A stretch of 15,196 nt of DNA, from contig CAKVCJ010000019.1 of NCBI GenBank assembly GCA_934725655.1, positions 1-15,196 on the forward strand. Direction: 5' to 3'. The translations under genes and the position numbers were made by a program. The DNA comes from an uncultured Brachyspira sp. (GTDB lineage Bacteria; Spirochaetota; Brachyspiria; Brachyspirales; Brachyspiraceae). This document shows, one piece after another, positions 6,251 through 12,774 of the stretch (position 1 is its first letter; each line of letters begins with the position of its first letter). Below the pieces are notes generated by a model. The model saw only the letters and a program-made list of their open reading frames with translations, was not told the DNA's origin and searched no databases.

Positions 6251-7204
6251 TTACTGATCAAATAGAACGCTGATAGAACGTTCTAAGTGTATATATTTAA
6301 TAGCATTAGCAATAACTGGGGCAACAGAGAGCACTTCTATTTTGCTGCCTAATCTATCTGTCATTACTTTTAAGCTATCAGTAATATAAAGTTTTTCTAC
6401 TTCACTTGCATTAATTCTTTCATAAGCATCACCTGAGCATACTGCATGAGTTATGAATATATATATTTTTCTCATACCTGCTTTTTTAAGTGCAGCAATA
6501 CCTTTAATTAAAGTTCCGCCTGTATCAATAATATCATCTATAATGATAGCATCTTTACCTTCTACATTACCAATAACATTCATAACCTCGCATTCATTAG
6601 CTCTGTCTCTTCTTTTATCTATAATGGCTATATCGAGGTTAAGAGTTTTTGCTATAAATCTTGCTCTTCCTACACCGCCTATATCCGGAGAAACAACCAT
6701 AGCATTTGATATATCCAAATCTTTTCTAATTTTTTCTAAAAAAACATTTTTAGAAAGCATATGATCTACAGGTATATCAAAGAAGCCTTGAATCTGAGCG
6801 GCATGCAAATCAAGAGCTAAAACTCTGTCAACACCAGAGGCTTGTAAGAGATTAGCTACTAATTTGGCAGTTATAGGCACTCTCGGCTCATTTTTTCTAT
6901 CTTGCCTAGAATATCCGTAGTATGGTATAACGGCAGTAATTCTTTTAGCGCTAGCTCTTTTTAAGGCATCTATTACGCAAAATAATTCCATCCAACTTTC
7001 ATTGCTGGAAGGTCTTCCTGTAGGCTGAATTATGTATGTATCTTTATTTCTTGCGGTTTCTTCTATTTGAACAAAAGTTTCCCCATCGGCGAATTTGCGT
7101 ATTTGCATATTGCCTAATTTAATACCTAAATTATCAACTACATCTTTAGCAAGCTGAGGGTTAGCTGTACCGCTTAAAACTAATATTTCTTCTTCTATAC
7201 CCAT
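6251..7204 (-). CDS. prs: Ribose-phosphate pyrophosphokinase (PRPP synthetase)
   Basis: Prs makes phosphoribosyl pyrophosphate from ribose-5-phosphate and ATP, the precursor of purines, pyrimidines, histidine and NAD. With the ATG at 7204 it has 317 residues, close to the usual 315. Visible motifs: RKFADGETFVQI, the ATP-site stretch IPYYGYSRQDRK, the metal-binding DLHAAQIQGFF, the SPDIGGVGRARF region, and the PRPP-binding loop IIIDDIIDTGGT. A longer frame runs upstream to 7297, but its first 23 or so residues are translated from the tRNA-Gln gene, so it is rejected. A second ATG at 7219 is possible but would add five residues and lacks a ribosome site. The site for 7204 is also weak (GTGGTTG). 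It follows the tRNA by only 25 bp and leads the rplY-pth-pth group. Confidence 0.95.
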   Translation of the reverse strand: MGIEEEILVLSGTANPQLAKDVVDNLGIKLGNMQIRKFADGETFVQIEETARNKDTYIIQPTGRPSSNESWMELFCVIDALKRASAKRITAVIPYYGYSRQDRKNEPRVPITAKLVANLLQASGVDRVLALDLHAAQIQGFFDIPVDHMLSKNVFLEKIRKDLDISNAMVVSPDIGGVGRARFIAKTLNLDIAIIDKRRDRANECEVMNVIGNVEGKDAIIIDDIIDTGGTLIKGIAALKKAGMRKIYIFITHAVCSGDAYERINASEVEKLYITDSLKVMTDRLGSKIEVLSVAPVIANAIKYIHLERSISVLFDQ

Positions 7205-7229
7205 AATTAACAACCACATTAAAGAAAAG

Positions 7230-7301
7230 TTGGGGTGGGAGGATTCGAACCCCCGAATAAATGGACCAAAACCACTTGTCTTACCGCTTGACGACACCCC
7301 A
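7230..7301 (-). tRNA. tRNA-Gln (anticodon TTG)
   Basis: A full cloverleaf can be drawn on the minus strand in 72 nt. The acceptor stem TGGGGTG pairs exactly with CACCCCA. The D arm is GTC-AAGCGGTAA-GAC. The anticodon stem AGTGG/CCATT (one G-T pair) encloses the 7-nt loop TTTTGGT with anticodon TTG, which reads CAA/CAG. The variable loop is TATTC. The T arm is GGGGG-TTCGAAT-CCTCC (one wobble pair). The U1-A72 start and the D arm resemble bacterial tRNA-Gln. The discriminator base is A, and the 3' CCA is not encoded, so it must be added enzymatically. It is the first gene of the minus-strand cluster. Confidence 0.96.
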
Positions 7302-7340
7302 GTATTGATTTTTTTATCTATAAAAGCTTATGAGTACTGA

Positions 7341-7368
7341 ATTATACTATATAATAAAAAATTGTCAA
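7341..7368 (-). promoter_or_regulatory. Consensus sigma-70 promoter for tRNA-Gln and probably prs
   Basis: On the minus strand, exact TTGACA (7368-7363) and exact TATAAT (7346-7341) are separated by 16 bp. The expected start of transcription, near 7334, is about 33 nt upstream of the tRNA. Both hexamers match consensus perfectly, so a strong constitutive promoter is likely. No other promoter or terminator is visible between the tRNA and prs, so it probably drives the cluster as well. Confidence 0.85.
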
Positions 7369-7437
7369 GGGTTTTTTATGTATTATTAATAAATATATTT
7401 TATTAGCTAAAATAATATGAAGTTTTGTATTATTTGC

Positions 7438-7465
7438 TTGATATTTTGTAAAAAATTATTATAAT
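7438..7465 (+). promoter_or_regulatory. Sigma-70 promoter for ridA
   Basis: TTGATA (7438-7443) and exact TATAAT (7460-7465) with a 16-bp spacer, about 65 bp upstream of the ridA start. It is divergent from the tRNA-Gln promoter. The 7-bp inverted repeat TTCATTC (7465-7471) / GAATGAA (7480-7486) lies at the predicted transcription start and could be an operator or a 5' hairpin. Confidence 0.65.
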
Positions 7466-7514
7466 TCATTCAATAAAATGAATGAACGATGGTAAAAATT
7501 ATTTTAATAATAAA

Positions 7515-7518
7515 GGAG
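7515..7518 (+). promoter_or_regulatory. Shine-Dalgarno that sets the ridA start
   Basis: GGAG within AAAGGAGAT lies 11 nt before the ATG at 7530. It falls inside the longer frame that begins at 7482, so the upstream ATG is unlikely to be used. Confidence 0.7.
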
Positions 7519-7529
7519 ATTTTTTTATT

Positions 7530-7913
7530 ATGGAGAAAAAAGTAATAAAAACCCACAAAGCACCTCAGGCTATAGGCCCTTATTCTCAAGCTGTTAAAAG
7601 CGGAAATTTTTTATTTGCATCAGGACAAATACCTTTAGATCCTGTTAGCGGTGCTATGGCTGAAAATAATATTCAAGCACAAACAGAAAGAGTAATGGAA
7701 AATATTAAAGGATTATTAGAGTCTGAAAATTTAACTTTTGCTAATGTTATTAAAACTACTTGCTTCTTAAGCGATATGGCTAATTTTGCTGCTTTTAATG
7801 AAGTATATGCTAAATATTTTACAGAAAATCCTCCTGCAAGAAGTACTGTAGCTGTTAAAACTTTGCCTAAAGATGCTTTAGTAGAAGTTGAGATTATAGC
7901 TGTTATAGAATAA
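7530..7913 (+). CDS. ridA: RidA family reactive enamine/imine deaminase
   Basis: RidA (YjgF/YER057c/UK114) hydrolyses reactive 2-aminoacrylate and related enamines/imines formed by PLP enzymes such as threonine/serine dehydratase. With the ATG at 7530 it has 127 residues, the family norm. Signature segments: APQAIGPYSQAV (residues 11-22), FASGQIPLDP, and the active-site region PPARSTVAV with the substrate-carboxylate-binding Arg at 104, followed by LVEVEIIAVIE with E119. These match catalytically competent RidA members. A frame from 7482 adds 16 residues with no family resemblance and is rejected. It is a single-gene unit with its own promoter and terminator. Low-GC anaerobes often carry RidA as a stand-alone gene. 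Confidence 0.95.
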   Translation: MEKKVIKTHKAPQAIGPYSQAVKSGNFLFASGQIPLDPVSGAMAENNIQAQTERVMENIKGLLESENLTFANVIKTTCFLSDMANFAAFNEVYAKYFTENPPARSTVAVKTLPKDALVEVEIIAVIE

Positions 7914-7925
7914 TTTGACTTTATA

Positions 7926-7950
7926 AAGCCATGTGTTATATGCATGGCTT
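7926..7950 (+). terminator. Rho-independent terminator of ridA
   Basis: AAGCCATG (7926-7933) and CATGGCTT (7943-7950) form a perfect 8-bp stem with a 9-nt loop, 12 bp after the ridA stop, followed by a T-rich tail (ATTTATTTAATATTTT). Confidence 0.75.
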
Positions 7951-8010
7951 ATTTATTTAATATTTTAATTAATTTAAAAAATCATAATAAACCTAAACAA
8001 AGAGAATAAA

Positions 8011-8868
8011 ATGAACATAAGAAATTATATATCTTACCTTGTTAAGGGTATGGCTATAGGCGTTGCTAATGCTATACCTGGTGTTTCGGGGGGAACTATA
8101 GCATTTGTACTTGGAATATACGAGAATCTTACTTATGCTATATCTTCTTTGCCTGCTGCTATTATTAAATTAAAATGGAAAGAAGTAGGAGAGAGCTTAA
8201 AAATATTAGTGCCTGTTTTTTTGGGTGCTGGTATTTCTATAGTGCTTTTTTTGAATATTATTAATTATTTATTTCAGTACTATCCTATACCTACTAAAAT
8301 ATTTTTTGTGGGACTTATACTTGGTTCTTTCCCGTTTGTTACTAAAACTATAGATAAATTCGATTTTAAAGTATTTATCTCTTTCTTTATAGGTGCTTTT
8401 ATAATGGCAATATTTGTTTATTTCGATATTAACAAGCCTGCTGGAGAGACAACTTACACTGGAGATTTTTCTATATTTTATGGAATTAAATTATTCTTCT
8501 GCGGTATAGCTGCTGCTGTTGCTATGGTGATACCGGGGATATCTGGTTCTTTGCTTCTGCTAATATTGGGCGAGTATGAGAATGTATCTAATCTTGTTTC
8601 TACGCTTACTAAAAATTTTGCTAATGTGTATCCATTAATATTTTTGGCTTTTGGAGTTGCTATAGGAATTTTTACTATCTCTAAACTCGTTACTATTGTT
8701 ATACAAAAACATAAGTCTATATTATTTGGTTTTGTGCTTGGAATAATAGTTGTATCTTTCTTAAGTTTATGGCCTAATATTACTGCATTAAGTTTAGGAA
8801 TGCTTACTGCTACTGTTTTATCTATGTGCTTTGGTTTTTTAATAGCCATGATTATGGAAAAAATATAA
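8011..8868 (+). CDS. DUF368 membrane protein, PopT-type undecaprenyl-phosphate translocase family
   Basis: A 285-residue polytopic inner-membrane protein with about eight hydrophobic segments. It carries the paired DUF368 motifs that mark two inverted halves: NAIPGVSGGTIAFVLGIYE (residues 20-38) and MVIPGISGSLLLLILGEYE (172-190). DUF368 proteins (PopT) have been reported to return undecaprenyl phosphate across the cytoplasmic membrane, so the carrier can be reused for peptidoglycan and other surface polymers. Function here is assigned by family only. The start has a weak AAAGAGAA-like ribosome site. It is separated from ridA by a terminator and from the next gene by 83 bp with a candidate promoter. 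UppP, which makes the likely substrate, is encoded about 3 kb downstream. Confidence 0.88.
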   Translation: MNIRNYISYLVKGMAIGVANAIPGVSGGTIAFVLGIYENLTYAISSLPAAIIKLKWKEVGESLKILVPVFLGAGISIVLFLNIINYLFQYYPIPTKIFFVGLILGSFPFVTKTIDKFDFKVFISFFIGAFIMAIFVYFDINKPAGETTYTGDFSIFYGIKLFFCGIAAAVAMVIPGISGSLLLLILGEYENVSNLVSTLTKNFANVYPLIFLAFGVAIGIFTISKLVTIVIQKHKSILFGFVLGIIVVSFLSLWPNITALSLGMLTATVLSMCFGFLIAMIMEKI

Positions 8869-8885
8869 AGTTTTTATTTATTTTT

Positions 8886-8914
8886 TTGAAGTAGAGTATA
8901 AAATTTATTATATA
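8886..8914 (+). promoter_or_regulatory. Candidate promoter for the FnIII-like/TPR gene pair
   Basis: TTGAAG (8886-8891) and TATATA (8909-8914) with a 17-bp spacer, about 38 bp upstream of the start at 8952. A short palindrome ACTATTATAGT follows, near the expected start of transcription. The local A+T richness limits confidence. Confidence 0.4.
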
Positions 8915-8951
8915 TGCATCCGACTATTATAGTAGTACAAAGAGGATAATA

Positions 8952-10220
8952 ATGATGAAAAGATTAAATAACAATAAATTATATCTATTATTAACTTTGG
9001 TATTGGTATCTTTTATATACTTATACACTAGTTTGATTGCTCAAACCTCTTCTGATAGAATTAGTATGGAAAATTATAATGATTTGCCTAACTCTCGAAG
9101 ACTTGTAACTAAACTCAATATTAAACATATAGAAGAAAATAAAGTTGAAGTAAGTTGGGTTGGTATATATCATCCGAATTTGATGTATTATGTTTATAGA
9201 AGCGAAGAACCTATATTAAGCAAAGTAGTTCTTACTAATGCTAAAGTGGTTGCTTCTACAAAAGCTACTAATGCTTCCGCTACTTATACTATTTATGATA
9301 ATTTGCCTAAATATGATAAATATTATTATGCTGTTATATCATATATAGATAATATTAACTTCTATACTGCTACAGAAAATATGGATTTGATGCAGTTTGA
9401 ATATTATGACCAGTTTAAAAATAATATTACTAATTTCAATAATGAAATAAATACTAATGAAATCATTACTAATAATATTCTTACTAATGACCTTGATACT
9501 AATAGCACATATTTTACAAATGATATGCTTACAAATATAGTAAATAGTAATGATTTTTTAAGTTATTATCCTAATACTAATTTATTTGATACAAACTATA
9601 GTATCTTGCCTCCTACAAATTATGTTGATCTATACTATACTACTAATAGAATAGACTCCAATAGAGGAATAGTTTTCACTACAAATTATTACAATTATAC
9701 TAATTATTATACTAACAATTATACTAATTACTATAATACTACTAAGATATATATAATTAATCCTACTAATGACGGCAATTTGTCTACTAATAAGATTAGT
9801 ACTAATGATTTTAATACTAATGACTTTACAAATCAAAGCCGTATGATTGAAAATGTTACTAATGAGTTAAAGGTTACTACTTTTACAAATGATAAGAATG
9901 AAAATATAGTTAATGTTGAGATAAAAAAAGATAATACTTCTAAAAAAACTCCATCTGAATATCAGAGATATAGTTCTGAGTATCAGAGAGCTTTAACTCA
10001 ATTTAAGGCTAATAATTATACTGGTGCTATTGCTATTTTAGAGCCTATATCAAGAAAAAGAGTTGATAGTGCTTTATATTATGATATTAATTTGTTGCTT
10101 GGTAAATCTTATAAGAATGCTGGAAGAAAAAAGAATGCTTTAGATACACTTAAAAAAATAAAATCTATTAATCCTAATGAAGTTAATTTCTGGATTAATC
10201 AAGTTTTAAGTGATTTATAA
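8952..10220 (+). CDS. Exported protein: FnIII-like domain, Thr-Asn-rich region, C-terminal TPR
   Basis: This 422-residue protein has no family I can name. The N-terminus (MMKRLNNNKLYLLLTLVLVSF, core about residues 10-30) is a signal peptide or membrane anchor, with possible cleavage after LIAQ. Residues about 51-133 look like a fibronectin type III-like beta domain (KVEVSWVGI, MYYVYRSEE, YDKYYYAVISYID). Residues about 160-313 are low-complexity, with 22 Thr-Asn pairs among Tyr, Ile and Asp. Residues about 333-420 resemble two TPR helices pairs (YQRALTQFKANNYTGAIAIL, LLLGKSYKNAGRKKNALDTL). A GAGGAT site precedes the start; ATG 8955 is an alternative. It lies 15 bp before the next TPR gene and is probably co-transcribed with it. 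A periplasmic scaffold or surface role is inference. Confidence 0.8.
   Translation: MMKRLNNNKLYLLLTLVLVSFIYLYTSLIAQTSSDRISMENYNDLPNSRRLVTKLNIKHIEENKVEVSWVGIYHPNLMYYVYRSEEPILSKVVLTNAKVVASTKATNASATYTIYDNLPKYDKYYYAVISYIDNINFYTATENMDLMQFEYYDQFKNNITNFNNEINTNEIITNNILTNDLDTNSTYFTNDMLTNIVNSNDFLSYYPNTNLFDTNYSILPPTNYVDLYYTTNRIDSNRGIVFTTNYYNYTNYYTNNYTNYYNTTKIYIINPTNDGNLSTNKISTNDFNTNDFTNQSRMIENVTNELKVTTFTNDKNENIVNVEIKKDNTSKKTPSEYQRYSSEYQRALTQFKANNYTGAIAILEPISRKRVDSALYYDINLLLGKSYKNAGRKKNALDTLKKIKSINPNEVNFWINQVLSDL
9429..9890 (+). repeat. Thr-Asn (ACT/ACA-AAT) rich low-complexity coding region
   Basis: Within the preceding gene, 22 Thr-Asn dipeptides fall in 154 residues at irregular spacings of about 3-13, encoded almost always as ACT-AAT or ACA-AAT. 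There is no fixed repeat unit at protein or DNA level, so it is a compositional repeat rather than a tandem array. Confidence 0.85.
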
Positions 10221-10235
10221 TAAAAAGGAGAGATT

Positions 10236-11276
10236 ATGAAGACTTATGCAGCAGTTTTGGCTTCCGTTATTACAGTTGTAGCTATATTGATAGGTGTTTT
10301 TATTACTAAAGTTTCTACATTGTCTTCTCCTGAAAGATATTTCCAAAAGGGAAAAAGATATTATGAATTAGAAAATTATAATGAAGCTATCAATAATTTA
10401 AATGAATATTTGTCTATAGACAGCAGATCAAAACCTGTTAGTAATGTAGCTGAATCTTATTTTATTGTAGCTGATTCATTAAAAAAAATGAAGAATTATA
10501 ATTTGGCTAAAAATCGTTTGTCTGAAATAATAGACGGCGTAGGTTTTGAGGCTTATCAGCTTGATGCAATAATAGCTTATGCAGATATAGCAAGATTACA
10601 AAACAGTGCTGACCAATATATTATTACTAAATTACAAAATAATTTAAAACCTTCTGATAAATCTTTAGCTTCTACTATAAATATGCAATATGGATATCAG
10701 TTGTTTTTTGAGAAAAAATACGGCGAAGCTTTAAGTTATTTTTTAAGATCAGAGGGAGAACTTGCTGTTTTAGGAAGGGCTAGGGTTTATTTTGCTATGA
10801 ATGAATATGACAGAGCTTTTGAAATTTATGAAGATTTCTTAAAATATTATCACACAAGCATATATTATAATGAGGTTTCAAGAACTTATCTTATTCAAGT
10901 GCCTGCTATAGCTCATAGAATGTATGTTGAAAAGAATTATGTTAAAGCAAGAATGTATTATAATAAAATAGCTTCTCTTTTCCCTAGAACAAAATATCAG
11001 GAAGAGGCTTTATTTAAAATTGGCGAATCTTATTATAATGAAAAAAATTATAATAGTGCTGTAGATTATTTTAATAGAGTAAGATTAAATAATGTTTATA
11101 CTCTTGATGCTGAGGCTTTGCTTTATATTGGTTTATCATATTTCAAAGTTGGAAGATATTCTGATTCTTATAAGGCTTTAGATACATTTGTTAATACTTA
11201 TCCTGATAATCCAAATGTTTTAAGAGCTAAAGACTATATGGCAGCATTACAAGAGACATTATTATCTATTAACTAA
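10236..11276 (+). CDS. Membrane-anchored tetratricopeptide-repeat protein
   Basis: This 346-residue protein has one N-terminal hydrophobic segment (about residues 4-26, AVLASVITVVAILIGVFI) that should anchor it with the rest in the periplasm. The remainder is helical, with several TPR-like units: RYFQKGKRYYELENYNEAI, AESYFIVADSLKKMKNYNLA, YGYQLFFEKKYGEALSYF, ALFKIGESYYNEKNYNSAV and ALLYIGLSYFKVGRYSDSY. The C-terminal repeats resemble those of YbgF/CpoB and BamD-type envelope proteins, but no specific orthologue is claimed. AAGGAG 7 nt before the ATG is a strong ribosome site. It follows the FnIII-like/TPR gene by 15 bp, which suggests a two-gene operon with related envelope functions, and it ends at a strong convergent terminator. 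Confidence 0.85.
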   Translation: MKTYAAVLASVITVVAILIGVFITKVSTLSSPERYFQKGKRYYELENYNEAINNLNEYLSIDSRSKPVSNVAESYFIVADSLKKMKNYNLAKNRLSEIIDGVGFEAYQLDAIIAYADIARLQNSADQYIITKLQNNLKPSDKSLASTINMQYGYQLFFEKKYGEALSYFLRSEGELAVLGRARVYFAMNEYDRAFEIYEDFLKYYHTSIYYNEVSRTYLIQVPAIAHRMYVEKNYVKARMYYNKIASLFPRTKYQEEALFKIGESYYNEKNYNSAVDYFNRVRLNNVYTLDAEALLYIGLSYFKVGRYSDSYKALDTFVNTYPDNPNVLRAKDYMAALQETLLSIN

Positions 11277-11304
11277 TAAAGTATTTAATAATTGCTTATA
11301 AATA

Positions 11305-11346
11305 AAAAAGACCTCTAACAAATTAATTTTTGTTTAAGGTCTTTTT
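11305..11346. terminator. Bidirectional terminator between the TPR and XRE genes
   Basis: AAAAAGACCT (11305-11314) pairs perfectly with AGGTCTTTTT (11337-11346). Inside it, AACAAA (11317-11322) pairs with TTTGTT (11329-11334). T runs follow the stem on both strands. The right arm covers the last three codons of the minus-strand XRE gene and the inner arm touches its stop codon. Confidence 0.8.
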
Positions 11347-11705
11347 CTATTATTGTTATTTTCTGAACTTGATAATTTATTTATATCATCTATTAAATTT
11401 GATATAATATCCAATTTATTTGATTCAACTTTTTTTAGTTTTTCATAAGTATTTAGAAGTTTATCATCTCTATTTTCTAAATTACTGCTTTTTATAGTTA
11501 ATAAACTTTCTGGAGTTGTTTCTAAGGCTCTTGCTATTTTATTTAATCTTTTTACTGATATATTTCTATTACCAACTTCTATGCCTTGCAAATATTTGCT
11601 GGAAACCCCTGCTTGTTCTGCCAAGGCATCTATAGTCATTTTTTTACTTTTTCTAAGTAATCTTATATTATAGCCTAAATTATATAGTAATATTTCATTT
11701 TCCAT
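11334..11705 (-). CDS. XRE-family helix-turn-helix regulator
   Basis: A 123-residue DNA-binding protein. Residues about 11-68 form a Cro/C1-type helix-turn-helix domain (YNIRLLRKSKKMTIDALAEQ, then AGVSSKYLQGIEVGNRNISV and IARALETTPESLL). The C-terminal 50 residues are charged and partly helical, ending in a polar Asn-rich tail (SSSENNNNRKRP) with no recognisable ligand domain. AAGGA about 8 nt before the ATG supports the start. It is divergent from uppP across a 254-bp gap with repeats and convergent with the TPR gene. Targets are unknown; autoregulation or control of uppP-ftsK is plausible from position only. Single-domain XRE regulators also occur in prophages, but nothing phage-like is nearby. 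Confidence 0.9.
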   Translation of the reverse strand: MENEILLYNLGYNIRLLRKSKKMTIDALAEQAGVSSKYLQGIEVGNRNISVKRLNKIARALETTPESLLTIKSSNLENRDDKLLNTYEKLKKVESNKLDIISNLIDDINKLSSSENNNNRKRP

Positions 11706-11959
11706 ATATAAAGTCCTTTGTAATAGAATATTTTATATTATATGAATTTTTAATCTTTAAAAAAACAATATATAAGTTGTATATTACATAAAAATACCTA
11801 TTTTTTTGTTTGAAATGTAGTAGGGTTTTATATTAAAAGCTTATTATATAAATATCTTAATGATAGTTGACATAATTTTTTGTATTGTTTTTTTAAAACT
11901 ATCCGAGAATTGTAATAGTATTATGTAAACAATATATAAATAATAGGGGTAGTTTTTTA
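11706..11959. promoter_or_regulatory. Divergent intergenic region between the XRE gene and uppP
   Basis: This 254-bp A+T-rich gap should hold both promoters. It contains a 13-bp direct repeat AAACAATATATAA (11763-11775 and 11927-11939) and a 7-bp inverted repeat GATAGTT (11862-11868) / AACTATC (11897-11903) overlapping a TTGACA hexamer (11867-11872). No good -10 box is found at the right distance from that hexamer. A TATAAT lies upstream of the XRE start on the minus strand but lacks a good -35. The repeats are candidate regulator sites. Confidence 0.4.
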
Positions 11960-12757
11960 ATGGTAAAAGCAATTATATTAGGATTTATTCAAGCGGTTAC
12001 AGAATTTTTGCCTGTTTCTAGTTCGGGGCACTTAAGAATAGCTGAAGCTTTTCTTCAGTTTAATACAGAAAATATATTATCTTTTGAAATAGCACTTCAT
12101 TTTGGTACATTTTTAGCCACTTGTTTGGTGTTTCGCAAAGATATTATCAATGCAATAGTTGGATTTTTTTCTGGATTAAAAGATGTTAAATATTCAAGCA
12201 AAAATAGTGAAGGTTTCAGAGTTGGGCTTATGGTAATTATAGCATCAATACCTGTAGCTATAGTGGGATTATTTTTAGAGGAGTATTTAAGCAATATAGA
12301 CACACAAAGAGTAGGGCTTAACCTTATTATAACAGGTTCTATACTGCTTCTTACAAAAAAGGCAGACAGAGGAATTAATAAAGATGCCCTTACAACAACT
12401 TATTATAATGCTTTATTGATTGGTTTTGCTCAGGCAATAGCAGTTTTCCCTGGAATATCAAGGTCTGGTATGACTATAAGTACAGCTTTATTTTTGGGGC
12501 TTAACAGAGATTTTGCAGGAAGATTTTCTTTTTTAATATCTTTGCCTGCTATATTTGGTGCTTTGCTTCTTTCTTTAAAAGATTTAACTGACTTTAATAT
12601 TACTTATGTAATAGTTGGGCTTCTTACTTCTTTTATATTTGGAGTTATTGCGTTAAAGTTTTTGATGTCTTTTCTAAAAAAGGGAAAGCTTTATTATTTT
12701 AGTTTTTACTGCATAATAGTTGGTTTAGCTGTGTATATATATTTTTTTAATGCTTAA
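11960..12757 (+). CDS. uppP: Undecaprenyl-diphosphate phosphatase UppP (BacA)
   Basis: UppP dephosphorylates undecaprenyl pyrophosphate to undecaprenyl phosphate on the outer face of the membrane, recycling the carrier for peptidoglycan; it can confer bacitracin tolerance. The 265-residue protein is hydrophobic throughout. It has both family motifs: QAVTEFLPVSSSGH (residues 11-24, the (E/Q)xxxE motif with Q11 and E15, plus H24) and FPGISRSGMTIS (163-174, catalytic R168). LHFGTFLA, aligned with IQLGSILA of E. coli, is also present. Gln in the first motif position is a known variant. AGGGG lies about 11 nt before the ATG. It ends 17 bp before ftsK on the same strand, so the two are probably co-transcribed. 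Confidence 0.95.
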   Translation: MVKAIILGFIQAVTEFLPVSSSGHLRIAEAFLQFNTENILSFEIALHFGTFLATCLVFRKDIINAIVGFFSGLKDVKYSSKNSEGFRVGLMVIIASIPVAIVGLFLEEYLSNIDTQRVGLNLIITGSILLLTKKADRGINKDALTTTYYNALLIGFAQAIAVFPGISRSGMTISTALFLGLNRDFAGRFSFLISLPAIFGALLLSLKDLTDFNITYVIVGLLTSFIFGVIALKFLMSFLKKGKLYYFSFYCIIVGLAVYIYFFNA

Positions 12758-12774
12758 AGATAGCTGGAGTTTTT

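Noticed and set aside
7205..7297. N-terminal extension of prs by 31 residues
   Set aside because: Most of it is the tRNA-Gln sequence read as codons, and the shorter form matches PRPP synthetase length and N-terminus.
7482..7529. Longer ridA start
   Set aside because: The 16 extra residues have no family match and contain the ribosome site for the ATG at 7530.
9429..9890. CRISPR-like or tandem repeat array
   Set aside because: Repeated short words are irregularly spaced and coding; there are no constant repeat and spacer lengths.
11334..11705. Prophage or antitoxin regulator
   Set aside because: No phage gene, toxin partner or attachment site is nearby; the flanks are housekeeping and envelope genes.
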